From positions 1 through 64,000 of the forward strand of contig JANJUF010000090.1 of the NCBI GenBank assembly GCA_024710705.1: DNA of 64,000 nt. The letters are read 5' to 3'. Below are positions 53,757 to 64,000 of the stretch, piece by piece. A model generated the notes under the pieces. That model was not told where the DNA came from, searched no databases, and saw nothing but the letters and a program-made list of their open reading frames with translations. This stretch comes from Gemmatimonadaceae bacterium (GTDB taxonomy: Bacteria > Gemmatimonadota > Gemmatimonadetes > Gemmatimonadales > Gemmatimonadaceae). The position numbers were made by a program, and so were the translations under genes. Numbering within the stretch: position 1 is the stretch's first letter; every line of letters begins with the position of its first letter.

Positions 53757-56062
53757 GCGCCACCCCCCGCCCCGGCGATCCGGTCATCACGCCCGCGCTC
53801 GTCGCCGAGCACGGGCTCACGCCCTTCGAGTACGAGAAGCTGGTCGCCATGCTGGGCCGCACGCCGACGTTCACCGAACTCGGGGTCGTCTCCGCCCTCT
53901 GGAGCGAGCACTGTTCCTACAAGCACTCGCGGCCCGTGCTGAAGACCCTGCCCACGCAGGCGCCCTGGGTGCTGCAGGGGCCGGGCGAGAACGCTGGCGT
54001 CATCTCCATCGGCGACGGCCTCGCCGTGGCATTCAAGATCGAGTCGCACAACCATCCCTCGGCGGTGGAGCCCTATCAGGGCGCAGCCACAGGCGTGGGC
54101 GGCATCCTGCGCGACGTGTTCACCATGGGCGCGCGTCCCATCGCCATGCTCAACTCGCTGCGCTTCGGTTCGCTGGAGACGCCGCGGGTGCGCTTCCTCG
54201 TCGCCGGCGTCGTCAAGGGCATCGGTGACTACGGCAACTGCATGGGTGTGCCCACCGTGGCGGGCGAGGTGATGTTCGATGCCGCGTACGAGGGGAATCC
54301 CCTCGTGAACGCGATGTGCGTCGGCCTGATGAAGGAAGAGGAGTTGATCCGCGCCAAGGCCGAGGGCATCGGCAATCCGATCATCGCGGTGGGCGCACGC
54401 ACGGGTCGTGACGGAATCCACGGTGCATCGTTCGCGTCGGAAGACCTCTCCGAGGAGAACGAGGCCAAGCGCCCGCGCGTGCAGGTGGGCGATCCGTTCA
54501 CCGAGAAGCTGCTGCTCGAGGCCTCGCTCGAGCTCATCCGCAGCGGGCACATCGTCGCCATCCAGGATATGGGCGCTGCCGGGCTCACCAGCTCCTCGGC
54601 CGAGATGGCCGAGCGCGGCGATGTCGGCGTCACCATCGACACCACGAAGGTGCCGGTGCGCGAAGCGGGCATGACGCCCTACGAGATCCTGCTCAGTGAG
54701 TCCCAGGAGCGCATGCTGGTGGTGGCCAAGAAGGGCCATGAGCACGAGGTGAAGAAGATCCTCTCCAAGTGGGATCTGGTCGCCGAAGTGATTGGCGAAG
54801 TCATCGCCGAGCCCGTGTACAGGGTCACGGAAGGCAGTAAGGTCGTGGCCGAGTTCCCGGGCACGCGCCTCGTGACGGACTGCCCGCAGTACCATCCTGA
54901 GGCGAAGGAAAGCGACGAGGCCGTCGCCCGCCGCACGCGCGACGTGCACGCGATCGCCGAACTCCCGAGCGAGCGTGATCCGGCCTGGACGCTGGAGCGA
55001 CTGCTGCAGGCTCCGACCATCGCCAGCAAGCACTGGATCCATCGCCAGTACGATTCGACGGTGCGCACCAGCACCGTGCTCGGCCCCGGCCATGCCGATG
55101 CCGCCGTGCTCCGCGTGCGCGGCACCAAGAAGGCGCTGGCCGTGAAGACCGACTGCAACGGCCGCTACGTGTTCCTCGATCCGCGCGTCGGGGGCCGCAT
55201 CGCCGTCGCTGAGGCGGCGCGCAACGTGGCCTGCGTGGGCGCGACGCCGCGCGCCATCACCAACTGCCTCAACTTCGGGAATCCCAAGAAGCCCGAGGTG
55301 TTCTTCCAGTTCCGCGAGGCGGTGTACGGCATGGGCGACGCCTGCCGCGCACTCGAGACGCCCGTCACCGGTGGCAACGTCTCGTTGTACAACGAGAATC
55401 CCCAGGGCGCCGTGTATCCCACGCCAACCATCGGCATGGTGGGTGTCCTCGAGGATGCCGCCCACGCCACTGGCCTTCGCTTCGAACAGGCCGGCGACGC
55501 CATCGTGTTGCTCGGCGAGAACTCGGACGAACTCGGCGGATCGGAGTACCTGGCCTGGATCCATGGCGTCGTGGCCGGCGCCCCGCCGTCCTGCGACCTC
55601 GACGGCGAGAAGCGGCTGATCGACACCGTGTTGGCAGCCATTCGCCGCGGGCACGTGCGTAGCGCGCACGATTGCTCCGAAGGCGGGCTCGCCGTGGCGC
55701 TCGCCGAGTGCTGCATCGCCGACCGCGCGGCGCCGATGGGCGCGACCGTGGACCTGGGCGCGTGGCCTGCCCTCACGACGCGCGCCCTGCTCTTCGGAGA
55801 GGCCCAGGGGCGCGTGGTGGTCTCCACCGCGAATGCCGACACGGTGATCGCGCTGGCGAAGCAGCACGGTGTGCCGGCGCGCGTGATCGGCACCGTCACC
55901 GATGCCGCGTCCGGCCTCCGCATCACGACCGGCGCGACCAAACTCGCGGCCAGCACCGATCGCCTGATCGAGGCGTACCACGAAGCCATCCCCCGCGCGA
56001 TGGCGCGCGCAGCCGCCGAGGCCGTCACGCGCGATCCGGCCTTGGCGGGAGGAGCGAAGTAG
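53753..56062 (+). CDS. purL: FGAM synthase large subunit PurL (short form)
   Basis: 769 residues from the GTG at 53753; the track line from 53576 uses the same frame but begins inside the zinc-ribbon gene. ATP-grasp-like AIRS fold landmarks: [58 protein letters not shown], and in the second half [19 protein letters not shown] and [18 protein letters not shown]. This is the small PurL that needs PurS and PurQ, both encoded just upstream. Followed one base later by purF. Confidence 0.96.
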   Translation: MSATPRPGDPVITPALVAEHGLTPFEYEKLVAMLGRTPTFTELGVVSALWSEHCSYKHSRPVLKTLPTQAPWVLQGPGENAGVISIGDGLAVAFKIESHNHPSAVEPYQGAATGVGGILRDVFTMGARPIAMLNSLRFGSLETPRVRFLVAGVVKGIGDYGNCMGVPTVAGEVMFDAAYEGNPLVNAMCVGLMKEEELIRAKAEGIGNPIIAVGARTGRDGIHGASFASEDLSEENEAKRPRVQVGDPFTEKLLLEASLELIRSGHIVAIQDMGAAGLTSSSAEMAERGDVGVTIDTTKVPVREAGMTPYEILLSESQERMLVVAKKGHEHEVKKILSKWDLVAEVIGEVIAEPVYRVTEGSKVVAEFPGTRLVTDCPQYHPEAKESDEAVARRTRDVHAIAELPSERDPAWTLERLLQAPTIASKHWIHRQYDSTVRTSTVLGPGHADAAVLRVRGTKKALAVKTDCNGRYVFLDPRVGGRIAVAEAARNVACVGATPRAITNCLNFGNPKKPEVFFQFREAVYGMGDACRALETPVTGGNVSLYNENPQGAVYPTPTIGMVGVLEDAAHATGLRFEQAGDAIVLLGENSDELGGSEYLAWIHGVVAGAPPSCDLDGEKRLIDTVLAAIRRGHVRSAHDCSEGGLAVALAECCIADRAAPMGATVDLGAWPALTTRALLFGEAQGRVVVSTANADTVIALAKQHGVPARVIGTVTDAASGLRITTGATKLAASTDRLIEAYHEAIPRAMARAAAEAVTRDPALAGGAK

Positions 56063-56063
56063 C

Positions 56064-57440
56064 ATGTGTGGCATCTTCGGAATCAGCGGCCACCACGAGG
56101 CCGCCGCGCTAACCCACCTCGGGCTGTACTCCTTGCAGCACCGCGGCCAGGAGTCCGCTGGCATTGTCGCCGTGGATGACGGCGAGGTCAGCGCCATTCG
56201 CGCCATGGGATTGGTCTCGGATCAGTTCTCCCCCGAGCGCATGCGCGGCCTCACCGGCCCCGTGGCCATGGGGCACACCCGCTACTCCACGGCTGGCTCC
56301 TCCAGCATCGAGAACGCCCAGCCGGCCCTCGTGCATTTCCGCGGCGGCCACATCGCCCTCGCACATAACGGCAACCTCACCAACGCGCTCGACCTCCGCG
56401 GCCAGCTCGAGGACGACGGATCAATCTTCTCCTCATCGGCCGACAGCGAGGTGGTGGTACACCGGCTCGCCAAGGCGAAGGCCGAGAAACCGGAGGAGAA
56501 GCTCGCCGAGGCGCTGCACGGCGTGGAAGGCGCCTACTCGCTCCTGGTGATCATCGGCGACACGCTCGTGGCCGCCCGCGATCCGCTCGGCTGGCGCCCG
56601 CTCGTGATGGGCCGACTCAACAACGCCTACGTCTTCGCCTCCGAGACCTGCGCCCTCGACATCGTCGGGGCCACGGTGGAGCGCGAGGTGAAGCCCGGCG
56701 AGATCATCGCCATCGCCCCGGATGGTTCAATGCGCTCGCTGGAGCGTGGCGCTGCGCCCCAACTGCACCGCTGCGTGTTTGAGTACGTGTACTTCGCCCG
56801 CCCCGACTCCCGCGTGTTCGGCGGCAGCGTGGATCGCGCCCGCCGCGCCCTCGGCATGCAGCTCGCCAAGGAGCACCCCGCCCCCGGCGCCGACCTCGTG
56901 TTCTCCGTCCCCGACTCCTCCAACTCAGCGGCGTTGGGCTTCTCCGTGCAGAGCGGGCTCCCGCTCGAGCTCGCGCTCATCCGGAACCACTACGTCGGTC
57001 GCACGTTCATCCAACCGACGCAGTCGGGGCGCGACGCCAAGGTGAAGGTGAAGTACAACCCCGTCCGCGAGATTCTCGAAGGCAAGTCGGTGGTGATGGT
57101 GGACGACTCGATCGTCCGCGGCACCACCACGAAAGGGCTCGTGGCCCTGATCCGCGGCGCCGGCGCCAAGGAAGTGCACATGCGGGTCTCGTCCCCCCCG
57201 ATCACGGGACCCTGCTGGTACGGCATCGACACACCGGACCGCGATCAGCTGATCGCGGCCAATCATCGCGTCGAGGAGATCGCGCGGCTGATCGGGGTGG
57301 ACTCACTCGGCTACCTGTCGCTCGACGGGATGCTGGGCGCGGTCCCGGGCGGGCCCGATGGCTTCTGCCACGCGTGTTTCTCGGGCAACTATCCCACCAA
57401 GCCGCCAAGCGTCGGGCCGGTCCGGCTCCGCCGCGCGTAA
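56064..57440 (+). CDS. purF: Amidophosphoribosyltransferase (4Fe-4S type)
   Basis: 458 residues. Commits PRPP to purines. Starts MCGIFGISG, so Cys2 is the glutaminase nucleophile and there is no propeptide beyond the Met. PRPP loop VMVDDSIVRGTTTKGLV. Four cysteines (LHRCVFEY, TGPCWYG, FCHACFSG) lie at positions matching the 4Fe-4S ligands of the Bacillus-type enzyme, so it is likely oxygen-sensitive and cluster-dependent, in contrast to the cluster-free E. coli type. GGAGGAG about nine bases upstream is a good ribosome site. Confidence 0.96.
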   Translation: MCGIFGISGHHEAAALTHLGLYSLQHRGQESAGIVAVDDGEVSAIRAMGLVSDQFSPERMRGLTGPVAMGHTRYSTAGSSSIENAQPALVHFRGGHIALAHNGNLTNALDLRGQLEDDGSIFSSSADSEVVVHRLAKAKAEKPEEKLAEALHGVEGAYSLLVIIGDTLVAARDPLGWRPLVMGRLNNAYVFASETCALDIVGATVEREVKPGEIIAIAPDGSMRSLERGAAPQLHRCVFEYVYFARPDSRVFGGSVDRARRALGMQLAKEHPAPGADLVFSVPDSSNSAALGFSVQSGLPLELALIRNHYVGRTFIQPTQSGRDAKVKVKYNPVREILEGKSVVMVDDSIVRGTTTKGLVALIRGAGAKEVHMRVSSPPITGPCWYGIDTPDRDQLIAANHRVEEIARLIGVDSLGYLSLDGMLGAVPGGPDGFCHACFSGNYPTKPPSVGPVRLRRA

Positions 57441-57475
57441 CGGCCGTACCGCCCCCGCGGCGGGAGTGCGACACC

Positions 57476-60136
<2,661 letters not shown>

Positions 60137-60137
60137 G

Positions 60138-60386
60138 ATGAGGCGCGGCCTCTGGCTGGCCGGCGTGACCTTTGCGCTCGTGTGGGTCCCCGCCACGCTC
60201 TGGCGGGGCATCGCGATGGGACGCTCATTCCGCATCGGGCGGCAGGGGCAGGACAGCGCCGGCCCGCTCGTGGACGCGGTGATTCAAATTGCCTTCGTCA
60301 TGCTCGCCCCCGCGCTGTTCGCCGCGCTCTTCGTCTTTGCGCTGTGGGCGTGGCGCGAGGAGCGGCGTGCGGCGCGGCGCCACTAG
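60138..60386 (+). CDS. Small two-helix membrane protein
   Basis: 82 residues, unrecognised. Two hydrophobic helices (LWLAGVTFALVWVPATLW and IAFVMLAPALFAALFVFALWAW) and a basic C-tail EERRAARRH. The ATG is one base after the ppdK stop, so it is probably translated with it. The stop TAG is also the start of a TAGGTT box lying before ridA. No function inferred. Confidence 0.65.
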   Translation: MRRGLWLAGVTFALVWVPATLWRGIAMGRSFRIGRQGQDSAGPLVDAVIQIAFVMLAPALFAALFVFALWAWREERRAARRH

Positions 60387-60395
60387 GTTTCCCCG

Positions 60396-60782
60396 ATGAC
60401 CAACCGCCAGCCCGTCTCCGCGCCCGACGCTCCCAAGGCCATCGGCCCCTACTCACAGGCCGTCTGGAACGGCAGCGCGCTCTTCTGTTCGGGACAGACC
60501 CCGATCGATCCCTCCACCGGGCTGCTGATCACGGGCGACGTCGCGGCACAGACGCACCGCGTGTTCGACAACCTCGCCGCCGTGCTGGCCGCTGCGGGGC
60601 TAAGCCTGGCCGATGTGATCAAGTGCAACGTGTACCTGACCGACATGGCGGACTTCGCCGCCATGAACGGCGCCTATGCCACGCGCTTCGACGCGCCGTA
60701 TCCAGCGCGCACGACCGTGGCCGTCGCCGGCCTTCCACTCAACGCGCGAGTGGAGATCGAGTGCGTCGCGCGGCGGGCGTGA
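60396..60782 (+). CDS. ridA: RidA family enamine/imine deaminase
   Basis: 128 residues. APKAIGPYSQAVWNGSALFCSGQTP, the catalytic Arg in YPARTTVAVAGLP and the final EIECVARRA are the RidA signature. It hydrolyses reactive 2-aminoacrylate from PLP enzymes; TrpB- and serine-utilising enzymes elsewhere in the window are potential sources. The ATG lies nine bases after the small membrane gene. TAGGTT six bases upstream resembles the leaderless box, but no -35 is present, so it may simply be co-transcribed. Confidence 0.93.
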   Translation: MTNRQPVSAPDAPKAIGPYSQAVWNGSALFCSGQTPIDPSTGLLITGDVAAQTHRVFDNLAAVLAAAGLSLADVIKCNVYLTDMADFAAMNGAYATRFDAPYPARTTVAVAGLPLNARVEIECVARRA

Positions 60783-60795
60783 GCACGACCGCGCC

Positions 60796-63009
60796 CTAGC
60801 GTGCCGCGGACGGCGTGGTGGACGGTGCGACGGCTGGTGCCGGCGTGGCCTTCGGATCCTTGCCGAACTTGCCGCCGCTGAGGTTGTGCACCACACCAAA
60901 GTGGTTCAGCAGGCTCGCCAGGAACGCCAGCAGCACGATGGCCGTCACGACCTTGGGCAGCGCCGTCGGCGGTTCCGGATACTTCACCGCAAACGAGCTC
61001 TCCGCCGTGACTGGGATCCGTGCCACGTAGGTAAGCCGCCCGCCGAACGGCACGTTCATCTTCACGCGGCCGTTCACGGCCCAGCCGTTGGCATCGAGGA
61101 TGGGACCAAGGTTTCGCTGCCGCAACTTGAGCCACGCGATCGCCATCGAGGGAAGGGAGATGGCGAACAGGATGCCGACGAACACCAGGCACACCTGCCA
61201 GAACGGTAGCGTGAACACCCCCGTGAGGTAGCCGATCATGGTGGTGAAGAAGGCACCGATGGCACCGACCGCCACACCCATCGCAGCGACCGTGCCCACG
61301 TCGATCTTCTTCACCGGCTCCGGCGGCTTCTGCGTATCGAGCGTGGCCGTGGTGGTCGCCACCGCCGAGACCTTTGCGTCGGAGGCCGCCTGCCCGGCCG
61401 CGGCGCGCTTGGCAACCTGCTCCTCGATCAACCGCACCAGCTTCTTGTACGGTGCCCAGAACGCCTGCTGGATGCTGATGGGATTCTCCACCACCTTGGT
61501 GATTGTCGCATCCCAATCGCGTCCCTTCCGATCGTAGAAGACGCCGTTGCGCCCAACCATCAGATTGTCGGAATCTCCGCCGGTGAAGGCCGCGGCGATC
61601 GTCATCTTCTCGCCCCCGGTGCGCGTGCAGTCGCAGTACGCGAGGTAGCACTTCGCCAGGCCGGCCAGCGCGGCGTGCTTTCCGGGATCATCCACGCGCA
61701 CCACCAGCTCGGCCCGCCGCCCGTCGAGCAGGAGCGAGCCCGCCTGGAACACCGCCGGCCGCTCGCGCGAGTAGAAGTCGCGGAAGGCCACGAAGTTGTT
61801 CAGCAGCACCGCCAGGTCGCGTTGGTACCGCGTCAGGCGCTCGACATTGTCAATCGCGTCCATGGCCGGCGCGAGCTTGAGGTCCTCGAGCACCAGAGCC
61901 GCGAGCCGGGCCTTGCTGCTGCCCTTGAGGATCTCCCGTACCCGCGCGATGCCCAGGCTCTCCGCCTGGGCGCCGGACTTCTGCACCGTCCACGCCTCGT
62001 GTGCGGCGAAGACGGCCGTGAGCTTCTCCCAGTCGGCTTCCGTCAACACCGCGCGTTGGCCGAGCACCGGCTCCACGACCTGCGCACGGAAGGCGGCCAT
62101 CGCCGCCGCCCACGCCGGGTTGAGTCCCTCGACCAACGGCAGCGCGCGCGACGCCTCCACGCGCGCCAGCGGAAACGCTGCCACCTCCTCAGCGGTGATG
62201 TGCATGTCCTGCGCGGCGATTGTCAGGTACTCGGTCTCCTGCCGATTGAGCGCCGCGGTGGCGCGGGCATCGAAAGCCGCCAGGCGACAGCGTCCGAAGA
62301 AGTCCTCCACCTTCGGCCGCACCGCCCGCAGCGCCTGCAGCGCCGATCCGGTGGCATCGCCCAGTGGCAGCAACGTCGCCGCATCCTCCTCGGCCTTTGC
62401 CCACCACGCCGAGTACGCCGCGCACTCGTCGTAGAAAGCGTCGAGCATGGCCTGCGTGTAGCCGGGCTTCCCATTGCGGTCGGTGGCCGCGCCAAGCGCC
62501 GCCACCATCGCTTCGGCAATTGCCCGGTCGTCTCCTTCCGCCGTGACATCCACCGGCACGATGCCGTCGCCATTGAACTTCGTATGCGCGAACACCGTTG
62601 TGGTCTGCATCGTGTCATAGACCGAGATGCTCGTCGCCGACGCCTTCTCCAGGTGCGTGAGGATCTCCCGCGCCGAGGCGAGTAGGCGCTCGCCTTCCGG
62701 ATGCCCATCGTTGATGGCGGCTAGCGGAAGCTCCCCGCCCTTCAGGAGCACGGCCGGGTCTTTCAGCATCTGACAGGCCCATTCCACGGCGTCGAGCATC
62801 TCGGGGGCACGGACGCGACCGTCACCGTCCTGGTCAATCAATGCGAGCGTGCGCTCATCGAACTCGAGCCCCTTCACCGGGCAGGCCAGCGCCACCCAGA
62901 GCGTTTGGTCGAGCTGCCGGAGATGACGGAGGTCGTCGGCCGTCTCGATGGCAACCTGGTCGGAGCCACCGGCGCGGAAGAAGCGCCACACGTGCTTGGA
63001 GGAGGACAT
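60796..63009 (-). CDS. Large membrane protein with an EF-hand, family not recognised
   Basis: 737 residues from the ATG at 63009. Near the N-terminus a canonical 12-residue Ca2+-binding loop DQDGDGRVRAPE (Asp59, Asp61, Asp63, Glu70) follows a helix, and a partial second (FNGDGIVPVD, about 150) may be a degenerate partner. A long alpha-helical soluble region with many Ala and acidic residues runs to about 540, including a block LAKCYLAYCDCTRTGG. An Ala/Thr linker leads to two or three membrane helices at about 600-660 and another near 700, plus a Pro-rich C-tail. So the bulk is likely cytoplasmic or periplasmic and tethered at its C-terminal end. I know no family with this layout and infer only Ca2+ sensing. 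Confidence 0.7.
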   Translation of the reverse strand: MSSSKHVWRFFRAGGSDQVAIETADDLRHLRQLDQTLWVALACPVKGLEFDERTLALIDQDGDGRVRAPEMLDAVEWACQMLKDPAVLLKGGELPLAAINDGHPEGERLLASAREILTHLEKASATSISVYDTMQTTTVFAHTKFNGDGIVPVDVTAEGDDRAIAEAMVAALGAATDRNGKPGYTQAMLDAFYDECAAYSAWWAKAEEDAATLLPLGDATGSALQALRAVRPKVEDFFGRCRLAAFDARATAALNRQETEYLTIAAQDMHITAEEVAAFPLARVEASRALPLVEGLNPAWAAAMAAFRAQVVEPVLGQRAVLTEADWEKLTAVFAAHEAWTVQKSGAQAESLGIARVREILKGSSKARLAALVLEDLKLAPAMDAIDNVERLTRYQRDLAVLLNNFVAFRDFYSRERPAVFQAGSLLLDGRRAELVVRVDDPGKHAALAGLAKCYLAYCDCTRTGGEKMTIAAAFTGGDSDNLMVGRNGVFYDRKGRDWDATITKVVENPISIQQAFWAPYKKLVRLIEEQVAKRAAAGQAASDAKVSAVATTTATLDTQKPPEPVKKIDVGTVAAMGVAVGAIGAFFTTMIGYLTGVFTLPFWQVCLVFVGILFAISLPSMAIAWLKLRQRNLGPILDANGWAVNGRVKMNVPFGGRLTYVARIPVTAESSFAVKYPEPPTALPKVVTAIVLLAFLASLLNHFGVVHNLSGGKFGKDPKATPAPAVAPSTTPSAAR

Positions 63010-63110
63010 GGAGATCTGTAGGAAAGCGATGGGGGCACACGTGGGCGACGGCTGAGCGCGAGCCTCGGGAATGTGGCGCGTCCGCCTGGGAATGCGGAAG
63101 GGGGAACGGC

Positions 63111-63139
63111 TTGCCACCATGCGCGCGCGCGCCTAGGCT
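63111..63139 (+). promoter_or_regulatory. Promoter of the chromate transporter gene
   Basis: TTGCCA (63111-63116), exactly 17 bp, TAGGCT (63134-63139), eight bases, ATG at 63148. Most of the spacer is an alternating (GC)n run. No Shine-Dalgarno. The remainder of the 138 bp divergent gap (63010-63110) shows no clear element for the minus-strand gene. Confidence 0.6.
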
Positions 63140-63147
63140 CCACCCCC

Positions 63148-64000
63148 ATGGCAAGCGCACCCGCGACCGCCGGCCGTCCCCTGGAAGTCCTTGGTGCGTT
63201 CACGCGACTGGGCCTGACCTCGTTCGGCGGCCCGATTGCGCACATCGGATATTTCCATCGCGAGTTCGTCGAGCGGCGGCAGTGGCTCACGGACGCACAG
63301 TTCGGGCAGCTCCTGGCGCTCTGCCAGTTCCTGCCGGGCCCGGCGAGCAGCCAGCTCGGTTTCAGCATCGGCTTGGTCCGCGCCGGGTGGCGAGGCGCCC
63401 TCGCGGCGTTCGTGGGCTTCACGCTGCCGTCCGCGCTGCTGCTGTTCGCCTTGGCGTCCGCAAGCGCGTGGCTGCGTGGGCCGCTCGGGCTCGCCGTCAC
63501 GCAGGGCCTGAAGCTCGCGGCGGTCGCGGTGGTCGCGCACGGCCTGATCTTGATGGCGCACCGGCTCTGCCCCGACCTCATCCGAGCGACGCTCGCCGGG
63601 GCGGTGGTGGTGGCGATGTATACCCTCGGCGGACCGTGGACGCAGGTGGCGGTGATCGGCGCCGGGGCGCTGGTGGGTGCCGCGTTCATCCGGCCGCGCA
63701 GCGAGTCGGTGGAGACGGCGCTACGCGTGCGCATCGCGCGCGGGTTTGCCATTGCGGCTCTCGTGGTGTTCGCGCTGGGACTGGTGCTCGCGCTCGCGTG
63801 GCCGACGCACGCGCCGGTGCTCCAGAGCGTGTGGGCGGCATTCTGGGGCGCTGGTTCGCTGGTGTTTGGCGGCGGGCACGTGGTCCTCCCCTTGCTCGAG
63901 CAGTCGGTGGTATCCACCGGCTGGGTGAGCGCCAACTCGTTCATGGCCGGCTATGGCGCAGCGCAAGCGGTGCCCGGACCCATGTTCGCCTTGGCGGCCT
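63148..64000 (+). CDS. chrA: Chromate transporter ChrA (3' end beyond window)
   Basis: 284 complete codons are visible of a protein usually near 400 residues; the frame runs open to the window edge. The N-terminal CHR domain signature is FTRLGLTSFGGPIAHIGYFHREFVERRQWLTD followed by QFLPGPASSQLGF; a second CHR half begins around residue 225 with FGGGHVVLPLLEQ and GYGAAQAVPGP. This two-domain layout is the long ChrA form, a proton- or sulphate-linked exporter of chromate. The gene is not in the ORF track because it is cut by the edge. Not accompanied in the window by a chrB-like regulator. Confidence 0.92.
   Translation, partial: MASAPATAGRPLEVLGAFTRLGLTSFGGPIAHIGYFHREFVERRQWLTDAQFGQLLALCQFLPGPASSQLGFSIGLVRAGWRGALAAFVGFTLPSALLLFALASASAWLRGPLGLAVTQGLKLAAVAVVAHGLILMAHRLCPDLIRATLAGAVVVAMYTLGGPWTQVAVIGAGALVGAAFIRPRSESVETALRVRIARGFAIAALVVFALGLVLALAWPTHAPVLQSVWAAFWGAGSLVFGGGHVVLPLLEQSVVSTGWVSANSFMAGYGAAQAVPGPMFALAA

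Noticed and set aside
53498-56206. 902-residue open frame antisense to purL
   Set aside because: It is the complement of the well-supported purL gene, rich in His/Arg/Gly/Ala with no domain motif; long antisense frames are expected at this GC content.
57441-57475. Possible purine-responsive riboswitch or terminator before ppdK
   Set aside because: Only 35 bp, no aptamer-like pairing or hairpin with U-tract.
60384-60389. TAGGTT as an independent ridA promoter
   Set aside because: No -35 is present at 16-18 bp and the box begins with the stop codon of the upstream gene, so it may be coincidence; counted in the leaderless pattern only with caution and not listed as a promoter.

Overview
The window is a 64 kb stretch of GC-rich bacterial chromosome (roughly two thirds G+C) with almost no non-coding space; no gap between genes exceeds about 150 bp. 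Gram-negative character is shown by OmpA-type and lipobox-bearing lipoproteins and by a phosphatidylserine synthase/decarboxylase pair. Gene content (split B12-dependent mutase, hybrid histidine kinases, PurSQL-type purine genes, 4Fe-4S PurF) and style fit Gemmatimonadota, but that assignment is an inference from overall look, not from a marker gene. I see no tRNA, rRNA, CRISPR array, IS element, integrase or prophage gene.

Layout. 1-9.8 kb: 5'-part of an acyl-CoA dehydrogenase (cut by the window edge), a phosphatase lipoprotein, a DUF4956/CotH-like pair, RecQ and a membrane hybrid kinase. 9.8-18.4 kb: a large U32 (RlhA/TrhP-like) protein, DinB, small membrane proteins, and a minus-strand operon holding the B12-binding subunit of methylmalonyl-CoA mutase, an acyl-CoA carboxyltransferase, a saccharopine-dehydrogenase-like protein, a 64-residue membrane protein and a secreted lectin-fold protein. 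18.5-31.8 kb: a soluble hybrid kinase on plus, then a long minus-strand chain vanZ-like, aspS, phoH, ybeY, two CBS/CorC-type proteins, meaB, mutase large subunit, a methyltransferase, an EAL phosphodiesterase and an OmpA lipoprotein, most joined by 4-base start/stop overlaps. 31.8-45.7 kb: rlmN on plus, then minus-strand tryptophan genes (trpD, trpC, trpF, trpB, trpA) interleaved with signalling genes: a double-GAF protein before trpD, a HEAT-repeat protein and an HD-GYP protein between trpB and trpA, then a chemoreceptor, YqeK and a LytR_C protein; lexA sits on the opposite strand between trpC and trpD. 45.8-60.8 kb: plus-strand operon truA, a degenerate transaldolase-like gene, HtrA protease, purB, purC, psd, pssA, purS, purQ, a zinc-ribbon protein, purL, purF, ppdK, a small membrane protein and ridA. 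60.8-64 kb: an EF-hand membrane protein on minus and the start of a chromate transporter on plus.

The genes work together as three metabolic blocks: propionate/branched-chain acyl-CoA breakdown (acyl-CoA dehydrogenase, carboxyltransferase, two mutase subunits, MeaB), tryptophan synthesis (trpE/trpG absent here), and de novo purine synthesis combined with phosphatidylethanolamine synthesis. The features most worth a second look are: signalling proteins with a possibly shared N-terminal domain embedded in the trp operon; a transaldolase-fold protein that has lost every catalytic residue I can align; a recurring TANNNT box 5-10 bases before the start codons of transcription-unit heads, several with a good -35 at exactly 17 bp, which predicts leaderless mRNAs; and a large EF-hand membrane protein of no family I recognise.
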